A DNA stretch of 64,000 nucleotides. It comes from Bacteroidales bacterium CF. Lineage in GTDB: Bacteria > Bacteroidota > Bacteroidia > Bacteroidales > UBA932. A program made the translations under genes and the position numbers. The notes under the pieces are model-generated. The model did not search any database and was not told the origin of the DNA. It saw only the letters and a list, made by a program, of their open reading frames with translations. The stretch is from contig CP006772.1 of NCBI GenBank assembly GCA_000473305.1, positions 1 to 64,000 of the forward strand, written 5' to 3'. Of this stretch, positions 19,601 through 28,430 are shown piece by piece. Positions within the stretch are counted from its first letter, which is position 1, and each line of letters starts with the position of its first letter.

Positions 19601-19954
19601 TCTGACGAGGCTGATATTCAGAGATTCCTCGAAGAGATGAAAGACAGGTTCGGCCCGGTGCCTCTTCCTGTTGAACAACTTGCATATACTGTAAGACTGA
19701 GAAGGATTGCCGTTCAATTGGGCTTTGAAAAAATTATCCTTAAAAACGGAATAATGCTAGCCTATTTTGTTAGCAACCAATTGTCCTCTTATTACAAATC
19801 AGAGCGATTTGCAGGTATCCTCTCATTCCTGCAGACACAGTCGAAACGTTATCATCTGAAGGAGCAGAAAGAGAAACTTTATATTTCTGTAGATCCGGTA
19901 GATAGCGTGGAAAAGGCGTTCAAGATACTTTCAGAGATGAATCTCCTTAAATAA
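16625..19954 (+). CDS. mfd: Transcription-repair coupling factor Mfd
   Basis: An ATP-dependent translocase that removes RNA polymerase stalled at DNA damage and recruits UvrA. In order there are the UvrB-like N-terminal modules, the RNA-polymerase-interacting CarD-like domain (YQVGDYIVHIDHGIG, about residue 427), RecG-like helicase motifs (GDVGFGKTE about 577; IIDEEQKFG about 678), and the C-terminal TRCF domain. ATG at 16625 is chosen over 16595 because a -7 promoter element lies between them; this gives 1109 residues, within family range. It begins a long rightward gene run and is followed by coaX after 10 bases. Confidence 0.96.
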   Translation: MKDTIAEEVDFIGQEPNRELIEWVHSSVKGSLVAEGLYCSAKACAMASAMEKGVHMVLLDNKEDAAYCAADLSALLDSESVYFFPSSVNISLKNRHKDSSFQVQRTAAIGAISSYKSDRKGKRVIIVGYPEAFSEKIINEKKLKSAILEISEGDTLSHEFIKETLQAYSFTKVDFVQEPGEFALRGSLIDLFSFSDNRPYRLDFFGDTVESIRVFDIDSQRSVEDRKKIAVFPNIYEGNELSELTDVFSFADNKATLWFTDYEYFVDKTGKLYGESIEGNEGLLVKPEEFMSLCEKHKRIYLSSVSQAVGYDRKISYRTVPQPTFNKNFELLAKDIRDRQANGYKVSILSVNQTQTERLKNIFSSSVESMSVGFETKTFSLHEGFIDHIAKICLYTDHQIFERYHRVKVNRSVEKSERLTINDLNSYQVGDYIVHIDHGIGMFGGLVKTNINGKQQEAVKLIYKDGDVIFVSIHGLHRISRYKSGDSQPPKVYKLGTAAWQKLKSQTKSKVKDIAKDLISLYAKRREARGFAYSPDSFMQHELEASFIYEDTPDQIKATKAVKEDMEQPFPMDRLICGDVGFGKTEIAVRAAFKAVADSKQVALLVPTTILALQHYKTFSRRLKDFPCKIEYISRLRGAKDIFEISGQLEKGKVDIIIGTHRLLNKEIKFKDLGLLIIDEEQKFGVAAKERLRQLKLDVDTLTLSATPIPRTLQFSLLGARDLSIINTPPPNRLPVETEIVSFDEDIIRDAINYEVDRGGQVFFVHNRVEDIKSVEDIIRRLCPEVKTCVGHGQMEPGQLEKIVLDFMEGDYDVFVATTIVENGIDIPNANTIIINQAQNFGLSDLHQLRGRVGRSNKKAFCYLIVPPLVSITDDARRRLKAIESFSELGSGFNIAMQDLDIRGAGNLLGGEQSGFISDMGFETYQRVLAEAFNELREEQGITYTSTGGKAKAGEEYITDCTIDTDLEILIPDDYVSITAEKIRLYKDLDAVSDEADIQRFLEEMKDRFGPVPLPVEQLAYTVRLRRIAVQLGFEKIILKNGIMLAYFVSNQLSSYYKSERFAGILSFLQTQSKRYHLKEQKEKLYISVDPVDSVEKAFKILSEMNLLK

Positions 19955-19964
19955 GAAGCTTTAG

Positions 19965-20684
19965 ATGAATCTATTAATTGACATAGGAAACAGTTCGGCC
20001 AAGGCAACCTTTGCAAAGGGAGAGGAGTTATCTGAAATTCTTATTTGCAGAGAAGAAAATATTTCCGGCTTCATTGAAGGGTTGGTAAAGAAAGAGAGGC
20101 CAGAAATTATAGCACTCTCGTCTGTGCGGAGATTGGAAGAGGATTTTCTTGCACTTCTGGACTCATTGTGTGATAAGCTTTTGATTGTAAAAGGGAATTC
20201 GGAGCTTCCTGTAAAAATTGATTATAAGACACCGGAGACTCTTGGTGCCGACAGAATCTGTGCGGCAATCGGGGCTTCTGCAATCTATCCGGGCAAAGAT
20301 ATTATTATTTTTGACTTTGGAACTGCACTCACAATTGATCATCTTTCATCTTCGGGAGTTTTCTGCGGAGGTAATATATCTCTGGGGTTAAAAACGAGAT
20401 TCAGAGCCTTACATGATTATACACAGCTACTTCCTGTGGTTGAGGTGCCGGAAAATTTTGTCAATATCGGCCGTTCAACAAGGGAGGCGATAGAGTCTGG
20501 CATAATTTTGGGAATGTTATATGAAATAGAGGGATATATGGATCGCTATCCGGAAAATTATTACATTTTTACAGGCGGAGATGCGATTTATTTTGCAGAA
20601 AAAACGAAAAGGTCGATATTTGTTGTTTATAATTTAGTATTAATGGGCTTAGCCCATATTGCAAATTACCATGCGAAAACTTAA
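19965..20684 (+). CDS. coaX: Type III pantothenate kinase
   Basis: It phosphorylates pantothenate, the first step of coenzyme A synthesis. The ASKHA-fold phosphate loop DIGNSSAKATF (residues 5-15), the GADRICAAIGA segment with the catalytic Asp, and FDFGTALTID are visible. The length, 239 residues, is normal. It follows mfd by 10 bases and its end overlaps the next gene by 14 bases, so it sits inside the envelope-biogenesis operon, an arrangement common in Bacteroidales. Confidence 0.94.
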   Translation: MNLLIDIGNSSAKATFAKGEELSEILICREENISGFIEGLVKKERPEIIALSSVRRLEEDFLALLDSLCDKLLIVKGNSELPVKIDYKTPETLGADRICAAIGASAIYPGKDIIIFDFGTALTIDHLSSSGVFCGGNISLGLKTRFRALHDYTQLLPVVEVPENFVNIGRSTREAIESGIILGMLYEIEGYMDRYPENYYIFTGGDAIYFAEKTKRSIFVVYNLVLMGLAHIANYHAKT

Positions 20685-21978
20685 AGTAACAGGAAAGGGG
20701 TTGTTTTTAGTACTTACAATCTTGATTGGTGGAAAAGCAGGCGCTCAGACAACTGATGCGCTGGGTACTTATACTCCTTATTCTATATTTGGTGTCGGAG
20801 ATGTCTCCAGACCCGGAACAGCTTACAATAAGAGCATGGGCGGACTTGGAGTCGGAGTAAAGGATGCGAGGTATATCAACTATATCAATCCCGCATCGAT
20901 TGTAGAGCGGGATTCTATGTCTTTTATGGCCGATTTCGGAATGGAGCAGAGAAACACCTATCTGTCAGGAAACGGAGCTAAATCTGCATACAACAGCTTT
21001 AACATGCACCATGTGCTTATCACACTCCCGATTTATAAGAGATCGGCACTAATCCTGGGTGCGGCCCCATACAGTAATGTGGGTTACAAATTTTCAAAGA
21101 GAGAGACAGATCCGGAGGTTATCAATGAGGTTGGCAATGTTGAGTACCAGAAATATGGAACGGGTGGCATAACTCAACTGTTTGCGGGCGCGTCTGTCAA
21201 ACTATTTAAGAGGCTTGCTGTCGGAGCAGAGGGGATTTACTATTTCGGGACAATTGACCGTTATTCAAATATTCTTTTTGGATCAAGCACTGTCTACAGA
21301 CAGATAAATACCGGTTATGACTATGTGATAGGAGCCTTTACCGGCAAACTCGGACTTCAGTATACCCAGAAGATGTCACAGGATGTGAGTGCTACCATTG
21401 GTGCCACATATACACTAAAGGCTAAGCTTACAGGTGATATGACCAGGTATGCTACTGCTACCACACTGGCGGGCACCCTCGACACAATAGTGTTTGACAA
21501 GTCAAATAATACACAGATGTCTATTCCATCGGAATTTGGAGTAGGTTTTTCTATAAGAAAGTTGGATAAATGGATGTTTGGCGCAGACTATGTAATGCAG
21601 GACTGGACCGGCACCGAGTTCACAGCAACTCCGGGTGTGGATTTCAAACCGGGAAAGAGCTCTTCAATAAAAATAGGCGCGGAATATACTCCTAATTTAT
21701 ATGACGTACGTTACTATTACAAGAGAATAACTTTCAGAGGAGGCCTCTACTATGACCAATCATATTTGAATGTTCTGGGCAATCAGGTCAACTCAAAGGG
21801 TATAACTCTTGGTATGAGTTTACCGATTTCCCGCTGGTATAATTCATTGGGATTGACCTTGAATGTTGGACAAAGAGGAACAAAATCAGACAAACTTCTT
21901 AAGGAGAATTATTTCATGTTTGGTATTAACTTTGCCCTTCATGATATATCTTGGTTCCGTAAGCCTAAATATGACTAG
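20671..21978 (+). CDS. Predicted outer-membrane beta-barrel protein
   Basis: A signal peptide (ends KAGAQ, about residue 25) is followed by alternating aromatic/polar strands typical of a barrel, starting YTPYSIFGVGDVSRPG. This opening is shared by Bacteroidota barrel proteins encoded next to coaX. The specific function is unknown; transport of hydrophobic molecules, as in the FadL/PorV-like superfamily, is possible. ATG at 20671 (435 residues) is preferred over an upstream TTG. It is translationally coupled to coaX. Confidence 0.8.
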   Translation: MRKLKVTGKGLFLVLTILIGGKAGAQTTDALGTYTPYSIFGVGDVSRPGTAYNKSMGGLGVGVKDARYINYINPASIVERDSMSFMADFGMEQRNTYLSGNGAKSAYNSFNMHHVLITLPIYKRSALILGAAPYSNVGYKFSKRETDPEVINEVGNVEYQKYGTGGITQLFAGASVKLFKRLAVGAEGIYYFGTIDRYSNILFGSSTVYRQINTGYDYVIGAFTGKLGLQYTQKMSQDVSATIGATYTLKAKLTGDMTRYATATTLAGTLDTIVFDKSNNTQMSIPSEFGVGFSIRKLDKWMFGADYVMQDWTGTEFTATPGVDFKPGKSSSIKIGAEYTPNLYDVRYYYKRITFRGGLYYDQSYLNVLGNQVNSKGITLGMSLPISRWYNSLGLTLNVGQRGTKSDKLLKENYFMFGINFALHDISWFRKPKYD

Positions 21979-22007
21979 CAATTTAAAATATATTAAAATC
22001 AATAATT

Positions 22008-23333
22008 ATGAAAAAAGCGCGCATTTTATTTGTAATTGCAATTGTACTTCTATCCTCATCGTTAGGTTATTCTCAGGGAAAATACGGTAAGGATAGCACA
22101 GCTTGTATAACAAACCTACAGTTTTATCAGGATGCTTACAAGGCGGGTAATAATGAAGAAGCTGCCACATACTGGAGGCAGGCACTTAAATTATGTCCTC
22201 CAACTGCAAGTGAAAACATGTTCAAACTGGGGGCAAACATTATGTCCAACCTCATAGAAAAGACTACAGATCCTAAGTTAAGGGCAAGTCGTATTGATAC
22301 CTTGCTTAGCCTTTATGACATAAGGATTGCAAATTTTCCCAGATCTTTAGCCAATGCAACTACTTTCAAATTTTACAAGATAGCTACATATTTGGGAGAT
22401 CAGGATCAGAGGGTAATGGATGCATTCAATGAGACCATGAAGGTTTGTGGAGAGAATACAGAAAGTGATGTTCTGGTTACAGGCATGAGTAAGGTATACG
22501 AAATGTACACCAAGAAGACAGCTACTGCTGACGATGTTCTTAAGATGTATTCGTTGGTAACCCCAATAGTTGAGAATCAGATCAAGAACAGCCAGGAGCA
22601 GAACGATCAGGCTACAGCATTGGCTAATAAGCAGAAGATTGACTATATTTTTGCAAACAGCGGTGTTGCAAGTTGTGAGAACATAGTTACACTCTTTGGT
22701 CCTAAATTCAAAGAGACTCCAACAGATAAAGAGTTGGTGGGAAGGATAGTGAAACTCCTCAGTGATGCACAATGTTACTCGGCAGACCTTTATATCCAAG
22801 CGGTTGAAGAGCTGTACAAAATAGACCCTTCTTATAAGTCAGCATCAGCCCTTTCAAAATTATACGCTATCCGCAGCGACTTCCCTACAGCTATCAAATA
22901 TCTTCAGGAGGCAATAGCAAGTCCTGAATCAAGCGATGTTGAGGATGGCACTTACCTGATGGAAATCTCTACCTATTATGCTAAATTGGATCAATACGGA
23001 AAAGCTGCCGAAGCTGCAAGAGAGGCTATGCAGAAGAATCCGGCAATTGCAGGTCAGGCATATATGATTATTGGTTCTGCCTGGGGTATGGCTAAGTGCG
23101 GCGGCAATGAGATAGAGTCAAGGGCACATTTCTGGGTAGCTGTCGATTATTTCATCAAGGCAAAAAATGCAGATTCTTCACTTGCTCAGGATGCCGACAA
23201 ATATATCAGACAGTTCAGCCAATACTTCCCGCTTCAGGAGGAGGCCTTCATGTATGATATTACTGACGGTAGTTCATATTCTGTAAGTTGCGGCGGTATG
23301 AGCGCAACAACAACTGTTAGAACAAGAAAATAA
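22008..23333 (+). CDS. Secreted tetratricopeptide-repeat protein
   Basis: A signal peptide (ends about residue 23, LGYSQ) is followed by helical repeats with TPR-like spacing: an N-terminal set around residues 35-70 (AYKAGNNEEAATYWRQALKL) and a C-terminal set around 280-350 (FPTAIKYLQEAI; YGKAAEAAREAM). A conserved Cys-containing tail follows. It probably acts as a periplasmic scaffold for envelope assembly, judged only by neighbours: the outer-membrane barrel upstream and lptC two bases downstream. Confidence 0.82.
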   Translation: MKKARILFVIAIVLLSSSLGYSQGKYGKDSTACITNLQFYQDAYKAGNNEEAATYWRQALKLCPPTASENMFKLGANIMSNLIEKTTDPKLRASRIDTLLSLYDIRIANFPRSLANATTFKFYKIATYLGDQDQRVMDAFNETMKVCGENTESDVLVTGMSKVYEMYTKKTATADDVLKMYSLVTPIVENQIKNSQEQNDQATALANKQKIDYIFANSGVASCENIVTLFGPKFKETPTDKELVGRIVKLLSDAQCYSADLYIQAVEELYKIDPSYKSASALSKLYAIRSDFPTAIKYLQEAIASPESSDVEDGTYLMEISTYYAKLDQYGKAAEAAREAMQKNPAIAGQAYMIIGSAWGMAKCGGNEIESRAHFWVAVDYFIKAKNADSSLAQDADKYIRQFSQYFPLQEEAFMYDITDGSSYSVSCGGMSATTTVRTRK

Positions 23334-23335
23334 CC

Positions 23336-24007
23336 ATGTACTCAGGGAAACATCCCGTATATAAGGAACTTATTATGGTAGCAGTCATTTCGATGATTGC
23401 TACCATCGTTTTATCCTGCAAAGGTGATTTGCCTGCAACTGATGCAATTTCTGCAAAAGAATTTCCTACCCAAGTGATTGACAGGATGTCTTTTCAGCAA
23501 ACAAGCGGGGGTATTGTGGTGCTAAGGGTGTATGCTAAGAAAATGGAGAGATATACTACATCCCAGGAACCTTACGACTTCTTCCCCGAGGGTATAAATG
23601 TTAAGGCATATACTAAGGATGGAGCATTGGAAACAGAGATAAGGGCCAATTCCGCCAAGCACAAGACTGCTGCAAGCAATGAAGTGTGGGAGGCGTATGG
23701 CAACGTAATCATAAACAACTATGTCAAGGGAGAGAGGATGGTTACAGATACTCTGTACTGGAACAGGCTTACAAAGAAAATATATACTCATTGTGTAGTT
23801 AAACTGACCTCTCCCGATATTTTTATGCAGGGGGTGGGAATGGAGTCCGATGATATGGCCAGAAATGCCGTTATTCTTAAGCCATTTGACAGTTACGCAG
23901 TTGTTGCAAAAGACTCTCTTGAGATGCCTTATATTGACTCTGTCAATTTTATAGGCCCATTCAAACCAAAACCAAAAGTTGCAAATAATCCGCTTCCTTT
24001 AAAATGA
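23336..24007 (+). CDS. lptC: LPS export protein LptC
   Basis: LptC bridges the LptBFG transporter and the LptA-type periplasmic chain. A single N-terminal hydrophobic segment ends in SCKGD, so it may be a lipoprotein rather than a plain anchored protein. The rest has the beta-jellyroll pattern of the LptC/OstA family (AYTKDGALETEIRANSAKH; EAYGNVIINN). The length, 223 residues, suits Bacteroidota. It starts 2 bases after the TPR gene and overlaps the following gene by 4 bases. Confidence 0.87.
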   Translation: MYSGKHPVYKELIMVAVISMIATIVLSCKGDLPATDAISAKEFPTQVIDRMSFQQTSGGIVVLRVYAKKMERYTTSQEPYDFFPEGINVKAYTKDGALETEIRANSAKHKTAASNEVWEAYGNVIINNYVKGERMVTDTLYWNRLTKKIYTHCVVKLTSPDIFMQGVGMESDDMARNAVILKPFDSYAVVAKDSLEMPYIDSVNFIGPFKPKPKVANNPLPLK

Positions 24008-25155
24008 TTGTGACTATATCCATATTGCTGGTATCACTGTTGACTGTATCAATTTTTACAGCACTTGCCAATGCTCTGCAGCATTACAATATTGTAAGGA
24101 TTGAGGTAGACAAGAGGCAGGAGTACAGATATGCGGAGGTAGTTGCAAGATTGTCCTCAGACAGGGGAAGGGCAATATCTGCAATGAATATGGGCAAGCA
24201 GATATTTCTTCTTATTTTCGGAATATCATTCTATGCATTGACTTTTGACTCAATTAACGAGTTATTCTCTGATCTGGTTCTGATTGCCGTTATTTTGCAA
24301 ATAGTCATTTCCGTGACGGCAGTATTGCTTGTGGCAGAAATTGTACCTAAGGTTGTTGGATCTGTCAATCCGGACAAGGTGCTGAGGCTGTTCTACGGTT
24401 TTGCTTCAGTATCATACAAAATTTTCTTCCGGGCAGTAAGGAGTGGGGAGATTAAAGAGGAGGAGCCGGTCGGTCAGGATGTAATGATGATACAGAATGC
24501 GCTTGACTTTTCCGATGTTGTTCTGAGGGAGTGCATGATTCCGAGGACAGAGGTCTGTGCAGTAGAGGAGGGGACCTCCTATGAGGATCTTCTGGCTTTG
24601 TTTGCCAGGACGAACTATTCCAGGATTATTGTTTACAAAGAGAATATAGATTCGATTACCGGTTATATTCACTCAAAAGATCTTTTTAAGGGAAAAAGAC
24701 CGGTGTGTGAGCTTATCAGAAAGATCGACTTTTTTGGTGAAGAGACTAAAGCCCAGGATCTCCTTGAAACCCTTATAAAGAACAGAAGCGCGATTGCTGT
24801 TGTACTTGACAAATTCGGGGGAACTTCGGGAATTGTCACTCTTGAAGATCTTATTGAAGAGATTTTCGGAGAAATTTCAGATGAACTTGATAGTGATGAG
24901 CTTATAGAGAAAAAATTAGAAAATGGTGACTATATTCTTTCCGGCAGACTGGAGGTTAAATACCTGAACAGGGAGTATGACCTGAATATTCCGGAATCAG
25001 AAGATTACGAAACTCTTGCGGGGTTTATCACCTTTTTTAACGAGAATATCCCTGCAGAGAGGGATATTTTAAAATATGAAAATATGGTTTTTAAAATATT
25101 AAAAAAAGCTTCAAACAGGGTAGAAGTTGTCTCTCTCAGAATAGTTGAAGAATAG
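24004..25155 (+). CDS. CNNM / CorC-HlyC family transporter-like protein
   Basis: The N-terminal DUF21 (CNNM) membrane domain, about residues 1-140 with three or four helices, is followed by a CBS pair (about 165-290; MIPRTEVCAVEEG, GGTSGIVTLEDLIEEIFGE) and a C-terminal CorC/HlyC domain. Relatives are linked to magnesium or cobalt export and were formerly annotated as hemolysins. The length, 383 residues, is slightly short for the family. Overlaps lptC by 4 bases. Confidence 0.88.
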   Translation: MIVTISILLVSLLTVSIFTALANALQHYNIVRIEVDKRQEYRYAEVVARLSSDRGRAISAMNMGKQIFLLIFGISFYALTFDSINELFSDLVLIAVILQIVISVTAVLLVAEIVPKVVGSVNPDKVLRLFYGFASVSYKIFFRAVRSGEIKEEEPVGQDVMMIQNALDFSDVVLRECMIPRTEVCAVEEGTSYEDLLALFARTNYSRIIVYKENIDSITGYIHSKDLFKGKRPVCELIRKIDFFGEETKAQDLLETLIKNRSAIAVVLDKFGGTSGIVTLEDLIEEIFGEISDELDSDELIEKKLENGDYILSGRLEVKYLNREYDLNIPESEDYETLAGFITFFNENIPAERDILKYENMVFKILKKASNRVEVVSLRIVEE

Positions 25156-25222
25156 AGAGGTTGAAAAAATATTTTTATTATCTTCGCGGTTTACATAGAA
25201 ATAACTAATAAATTTATATAAA

Positions 25223-27322
25223 ATGGCAGTTCTAGAAAAGATCCGGGTAAAAATGGGTGTCTTTATTACATTGATAATAGCTGTGGCACTACTCTCGTTT
25301 ATAATCGATCCGGGTACATTACAATCGGCAGTCTCTATGTTCTCTTCCAAGTATGATGTTGGTGAAATGAACGGGAAATCCGTCACCTATCAGGAGTACC
25401 AGAAGAGGATCGACTATTTTACAAAAATATTTCAGATGACTTCAGGTTCCTCTACTATGAGCGAGGAGAACCAGGAGTACATCAACCAGAGCGCATGGCA
25501 GGACCTTTTGACAGAAAATGTCTTGCTTCCTGTTGTTGACAATGCTGGCGTGAAGGTAGGCGACGACGAGATGGTAGATCTCAGCCAGGGCTCAAGCATC
25601 TCTCCTGTGCTATTAAGAGAGCGCTCTTTCCTGGGTGAAGACGGTCAGTTCGACAGAGGTAAACTGGTTAGTTTCATTAAACAGATACCTCAGGACCCAT
25701 CAGGAAATCTTTCTGCATATTGGACATATCTTGAGAAAAACATCAAGAATGAGCAGATTTTCACAAAATATCTCTCTTTGTTGTCAAAGAGTGCGATATA
25801 CAATCCGGTTGAATTGAGAAGGACTATTGAGGAGAACAATGTTACTTCAGACGTTTCATTCGTTATGCAGCCCTACTCTTTTGCTCCGGACAGCACAATT
25901 GCAGTTTCGAAACAGGAGATAAAGGACTATTACAATAAGAATAAGAAACAGTTTGAACAAAAAGCAAGCAGGGACATCGAATATGTAGTGTTTGAAGTTG
26001 TACCTTCGGAGCGAGACCTCGAACTTGCCAGGACAAGTATCGACAATGTATACCAGGAGTTCACAACAACAGATAACCTTAAGAACTTCCTTGCCAAGAA
26101 TTCGGACAAGCCTCTTGATACATATTACTACAAATCAGAGGAACTTGCTTCAGTATCTCCGATCCTGGACAGCTTTGCATTCAAATCTCCTGCATCATCT
26201 GTGCTTCCTGTATTCCTTCAGGGCAATACTTATATGGCAGCAAGGGTAAGCAGCGTAAAACAGATGTCTGACTCTGTATATATTCAGCATATTCTTATTC
26301 AGAATCCGGATAAGGCCGTAGCTCAGGCAAAGGTTGACTCTCTGATGAAGGTGCTGGCCGCAGGTGGAGATTTCTCGGCACTTGCAGCACAATACTCGGC
26401 TGATAAGAACCCTAACGCACTTCCGGGTGATATTGGATGGATGACTCAGCAGCGTCTGATTCCCGGATTTGAGTCATGCTTTGATCTCGCTCCTGGAAAA
26501 CTTACAACATTGGAGACTAACTACGGGTTGCATATCGTTAAGGTAAAAGAGAAGACCAAGCCTATTACAAAAGTACAGATTGCTGTTCTTATGAAGGAGG
26601 CCGTTGCAGGCAAGGAGACATTCCAGAAATTCTACTCTACTGCAAATGATCTTGCTACCAAGTCTGACGGAAAGATTGAGAAATTCAATGCTGCCGTTAA
26701 AGAGATGAATCTTTCCCCTATACCTGCAACAGGAATTGAAGCCGGGGCAAAGACTGTCGCTACCTATAAAAATGCACGCGAGATCAGCCGTTGGGCATAT
26801 GAGGCAGAGGTTGGAGACGTTTCTCAGATTATAGCGGTTGACAATAAATACTTCTTTGTTGCTGCTCTTACAGCTGCAAATGAGGAGGGTATTCCAGAAC
26901 TTTCAGCTGTTGAGAACAAAATTGCTGAAATCGTAAGAAAAGAGAAGAGTGATCAGAAGGCTGTTGCTGAGATTTCTGAAAAGATCAAAGGACTTGCAAC
27001 TATGGATGAGATTGCTACCAAACTTGGGACAACAGTCAGCAAACAGGCCGGAATTTCGTTCGGTGCACCGGGATCACAGGCATTTGACCCTAAATTCATA
27101 GGAGCTGTTGCAGGAGCTGATGTCAATAAGCTGACAGGCCCTATGGGAGGCAATGTAGGTGTGTACATTTTCAATGTTGATGCAAGGCAGACAGGTGCAT
27201 TCTTCACAGAGGACGATGCAAAGGCAAGAAACAGCCAGATATTGAGTTTCAAAATGCAGATGCTGTCACCTATACTCGAGAAATCTGCAATGGTTAAGGA
27301 TAACAGGGCAAAATTCTTCTAG
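25223..27322 (+). CDS. Membrane-anchored peptidyl-prolyl isomerase (PpiD/SurA type)
   Basis: A periplasmic chaperone for envelope proteins. It has one N-terminal membrane helix (about residues 11-29, GVFITLIIAVALLSFII), a SurA_N-type chaperone region, a PPIC rotamase domain (about 345-450, YIQHILIQNPDKA to GLHIVKVKEK) and a long C-terminal second region. The length, 699 residues, is typical for the Bacteroidota protein. It ends the envelope cluster and is followed by a strong intrinsic terminator. Confidence 0.92.
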   Translation: MAVLEKIRVKMGVFITLIIAVALLSFIIDPGTLQSAVSMFSSKYDVGEMNGKSVTYQEYQKRIDYFTKIFQMTSGSSTMSEENQEYINQSAWQDLLTENVLLPVVDNAGVKVGDDEMVDLSQGSSISPVLLRERSFLGEDGQFDRGKLVSFIKQIPQDPSGNLSAYWTYLEKNIKNEQIFTKYLSLLSKSAIYNPVELRRTIEENNVTSDVSFVMQPYSFAPDSTIAVSKQEIKDYYNKNKKQFEQKASRDIEYVVFEVVPSERDLELARTSIDNVYQEFTTTDNLKNFLAKNSDKPLDTYYYKSEELASVSPILDSFAFKSPASSVLPVFLQGNTYMAARVSSVKQMSDSVYIQHILIQNPDKAVAQAKVDSLMKVLAAGGDFSALAAQYSADKNPNALPGDIGWMTQQRLIPGFESCFDLAPGKLTTLETNYGLHIVKVKEKTKPITKVQIAVLMKEAVAGKETFQKFYSTANDLATKSDGKIEKFNAAVKEMNLSPIPATGIEAGAKTVATYKNAREISRWAYEAEVGDVSQIIAVDNKYFFVAALTAANEEGIPELSAVENKIAEIVRKEKSDQKAVAEISEKIKGLATMDEIATKLGTTVSKQAGISFGAPGSQAFDPKFIGAVAGADVNKLTGPMGGNVGVYIFNVDARQTGAFFTEDDAKARNSQILSFKMQMLSPILEKSAMVKDNRAKFF

Positions 27323-27346
27323 GAAAGCGCCATAGGCAATAAAAGG

Positions 27347-27377
27347 AAAAGGCTGATCAAAATTGGTCAGCCTTTTT
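27347..27377 (+). terminator. Intrinsic terminator after the PpiD-like gene
   Basis: A 10-bp perfect stem AAAAGGCTGA / TCAGCCTTTT (27347-27356 with 27367-27376) with a 10-base loop, followed by T. It closes the mfd-to-PpiD gene run. Confidence 0.88.
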
Positions 27378-27386
27378 ATAAATAAA

Positions 27387-27418
27387 TTTGCTTTATAATA
27401 TAAACCAGTTTATATTTG
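27387..27418 (+). promoter_or_regulatory. Promoter of the membrane protein-regulator pair
   Basis: TTTG (27387-27390), a 20-base spacer and TATATTTG (27411-27418) match the Bacteroidota consensus fully. A 20-base inverted repeat covers much of the spacer and the -7 box, so a bound protein should block transcription. The first gene starts 113 bases further on. Confidence 0.6.
27397..27416. promoter_or_regulatory. Operator palindrome O1
   Basis: AATATAAAC-CA-GTTTATATT is a perfect inverted repeat with 9-bp arms. It overlaps the promoter at 27387-27418. The likely ligand is the winged-helix protein encoded at 28123-28425 (autoregulation), which is inferred. Confidence 0.6.
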
Positions 27419-27463
27419 CAGCGTGCTAACAAAAATGGAAGCACTTTTTAAATATTTGAAAGG

Positions 27464-27483
27464 TTTATAATATAAACCAGTTT
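27464..27483. promoter_or_regulatory. Operator copy O2 (direct repeat of O1 region)
   Basis: The 20-mer TTTATAATATAAACCAGTTT occurs exactly at 27392-27411 and again here, 72 bases downstream (about seven helical turns). The right half of the palindrome is degraded (GTTTGTTG). Two in-phase sites suggest cooperative binding or looping. Confidence 0.55.
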
Positions 27484-27530
27484 GTTGAAAAAGATTAATA
27501 ATTGACAAAATTTTTAAAACTCGCAAAATT

Positions 27531-28130
27531 ATGGAAGACAAAAATTTGACTCAGAACGAGAGTCTGGAAATTATCAGCAGGATGATTAAGGAGACCCGTA
27601 ACAATATGGAGAGGGGAGGAGGCAACATCTTTCTTCTCTGGGGATATATTTGCCTCATTGTTTCTCTGGCTGTCTATTGTCTGTTGTCTAATACGGGAGA
27701 TTACAGGTTTAATTGGCTTTGGTTTGCCATTCCTGTTGTAGGTTACCCGGGGATGATTTATATGCTTAAAAAGCGGGAAAAAGGTGCCATTACAATCGTG
27801 AGCCGTGTTATATCGAATATCTGGATTGTCCTGGGTATTGTGGCAGGTTTGCTCTCTATATACATGTTTGTTGACTATAAGGCTTACCCGATAATGTTTG
27901 TGATGTCTCTGCTGATAAATTCCGGAGTGGCAATCAGTGGTCTTGTTATCAGATTCCGTCCGATAGTAATTGCTGGTTTTCTCGGAATTCTTCTCAGTTT
28001 CGGAATGTTGATGGTGGCCGGGATAAATCAGATTCTTATCTTTGCCCTGCTTGCAGTGATTATGCTGATTATACCGGGCCACATTTTAAACAATGTAAGT
28101 CGTAAAGTTAAAGCTGAAAACAATGCCTAA
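27531..28130 (+). CDS. Multi-pass membrane protein of unknown function
   Basis: A hydrophilic, charged N-terminus (about 30 residues) is followed by about five or six membrane helices (first at about 34-53, FLLWGYICLIVSLAVY). There are no recognisable catalytic motifs. It overlaps the following winged-helix regulator gene by 8 bases and shares its operator-controlled promoter, an arrangement seen for sensor or stress-response membrane proteins in Bacteroidota. Function not assignable. Confidence 0.8.
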   Translation: MEDKNLTQNESLEIISRMIKETRNNMERGGGNIFLLWGYICLIVSLAVYCLLSNTGDYRFNWLWFAIPVVGYPGMIYMLKKREKGAITIVSRVISNIWIVLGIVAGLLSIYMFVDYKAYPIMFVMSLLINSGVAISGLVIRFRPIVIAGFLGILLSFGMLMVAGINQILIFALLAVIMLIIPGHILNNVSRKVKAENNA

Positions 28131-28425
28131 GGATAATGTAAACTCATTCAGGGAACTGGACCCGCTGCTTCATTCACAGTTGAGGCTTGCGGTGATGTCT
28201 CTGCTCATATCTTTGGAGGAGGCAGACTTTGTTTACCTGAGGGAAAAGACCGGGTCGACAGCGGGTAATCTGAGCGTTCAGCTGGACAAGCTATCCCAGG
28301 CTAAATACATTGAGGTTTATAAAGGTTACTCGGGAAAGAAACCGCGTACCGTATGCAGGATTACAGACACGGGGCGAAAAGCCTTCGAGGAGTACCTTGA
28401 AGCACTAAAAACCTATATCGGGTAG
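28123..28425 (+). CDS. Winged-helix transcriptional regulator
   Basis: A 100-residue single-domain DNA-binding protein of the HTH_34 (MarR/ArsR-like) type. The recognition region is EKTGSTAGNLSVQLDKLSQA and the beta-wing is GYSGKKPRTVCRITDTGRKA. No effector domain. It overlaps the membrane protein gene by 8 bases. It is the obvious candidate to bind the repeated palindrome upstream of the operon. Confidence 0.88.
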   Translation: MPKDNVNSFRELDPLLHSQLRLAVMSLLISLEEADFVYLREKTGSTAGNLSVQLDKLSQAKYIEVYKGYSGKKPRTVCRITDTGRKAFEEYLEALKTYIG

Positions 28426-28430
28426 ATTTA

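Noticed and set aside
27495-28082. 195-codon minus-strand frame opposite the membrane protein gene
   Set aside because: The plus-strand gene has a promoter, an operator and an overlap with the regulator gene; the antisense product is His/Asn/Gln-rich, as expected from the complement of hydrophobic codons.
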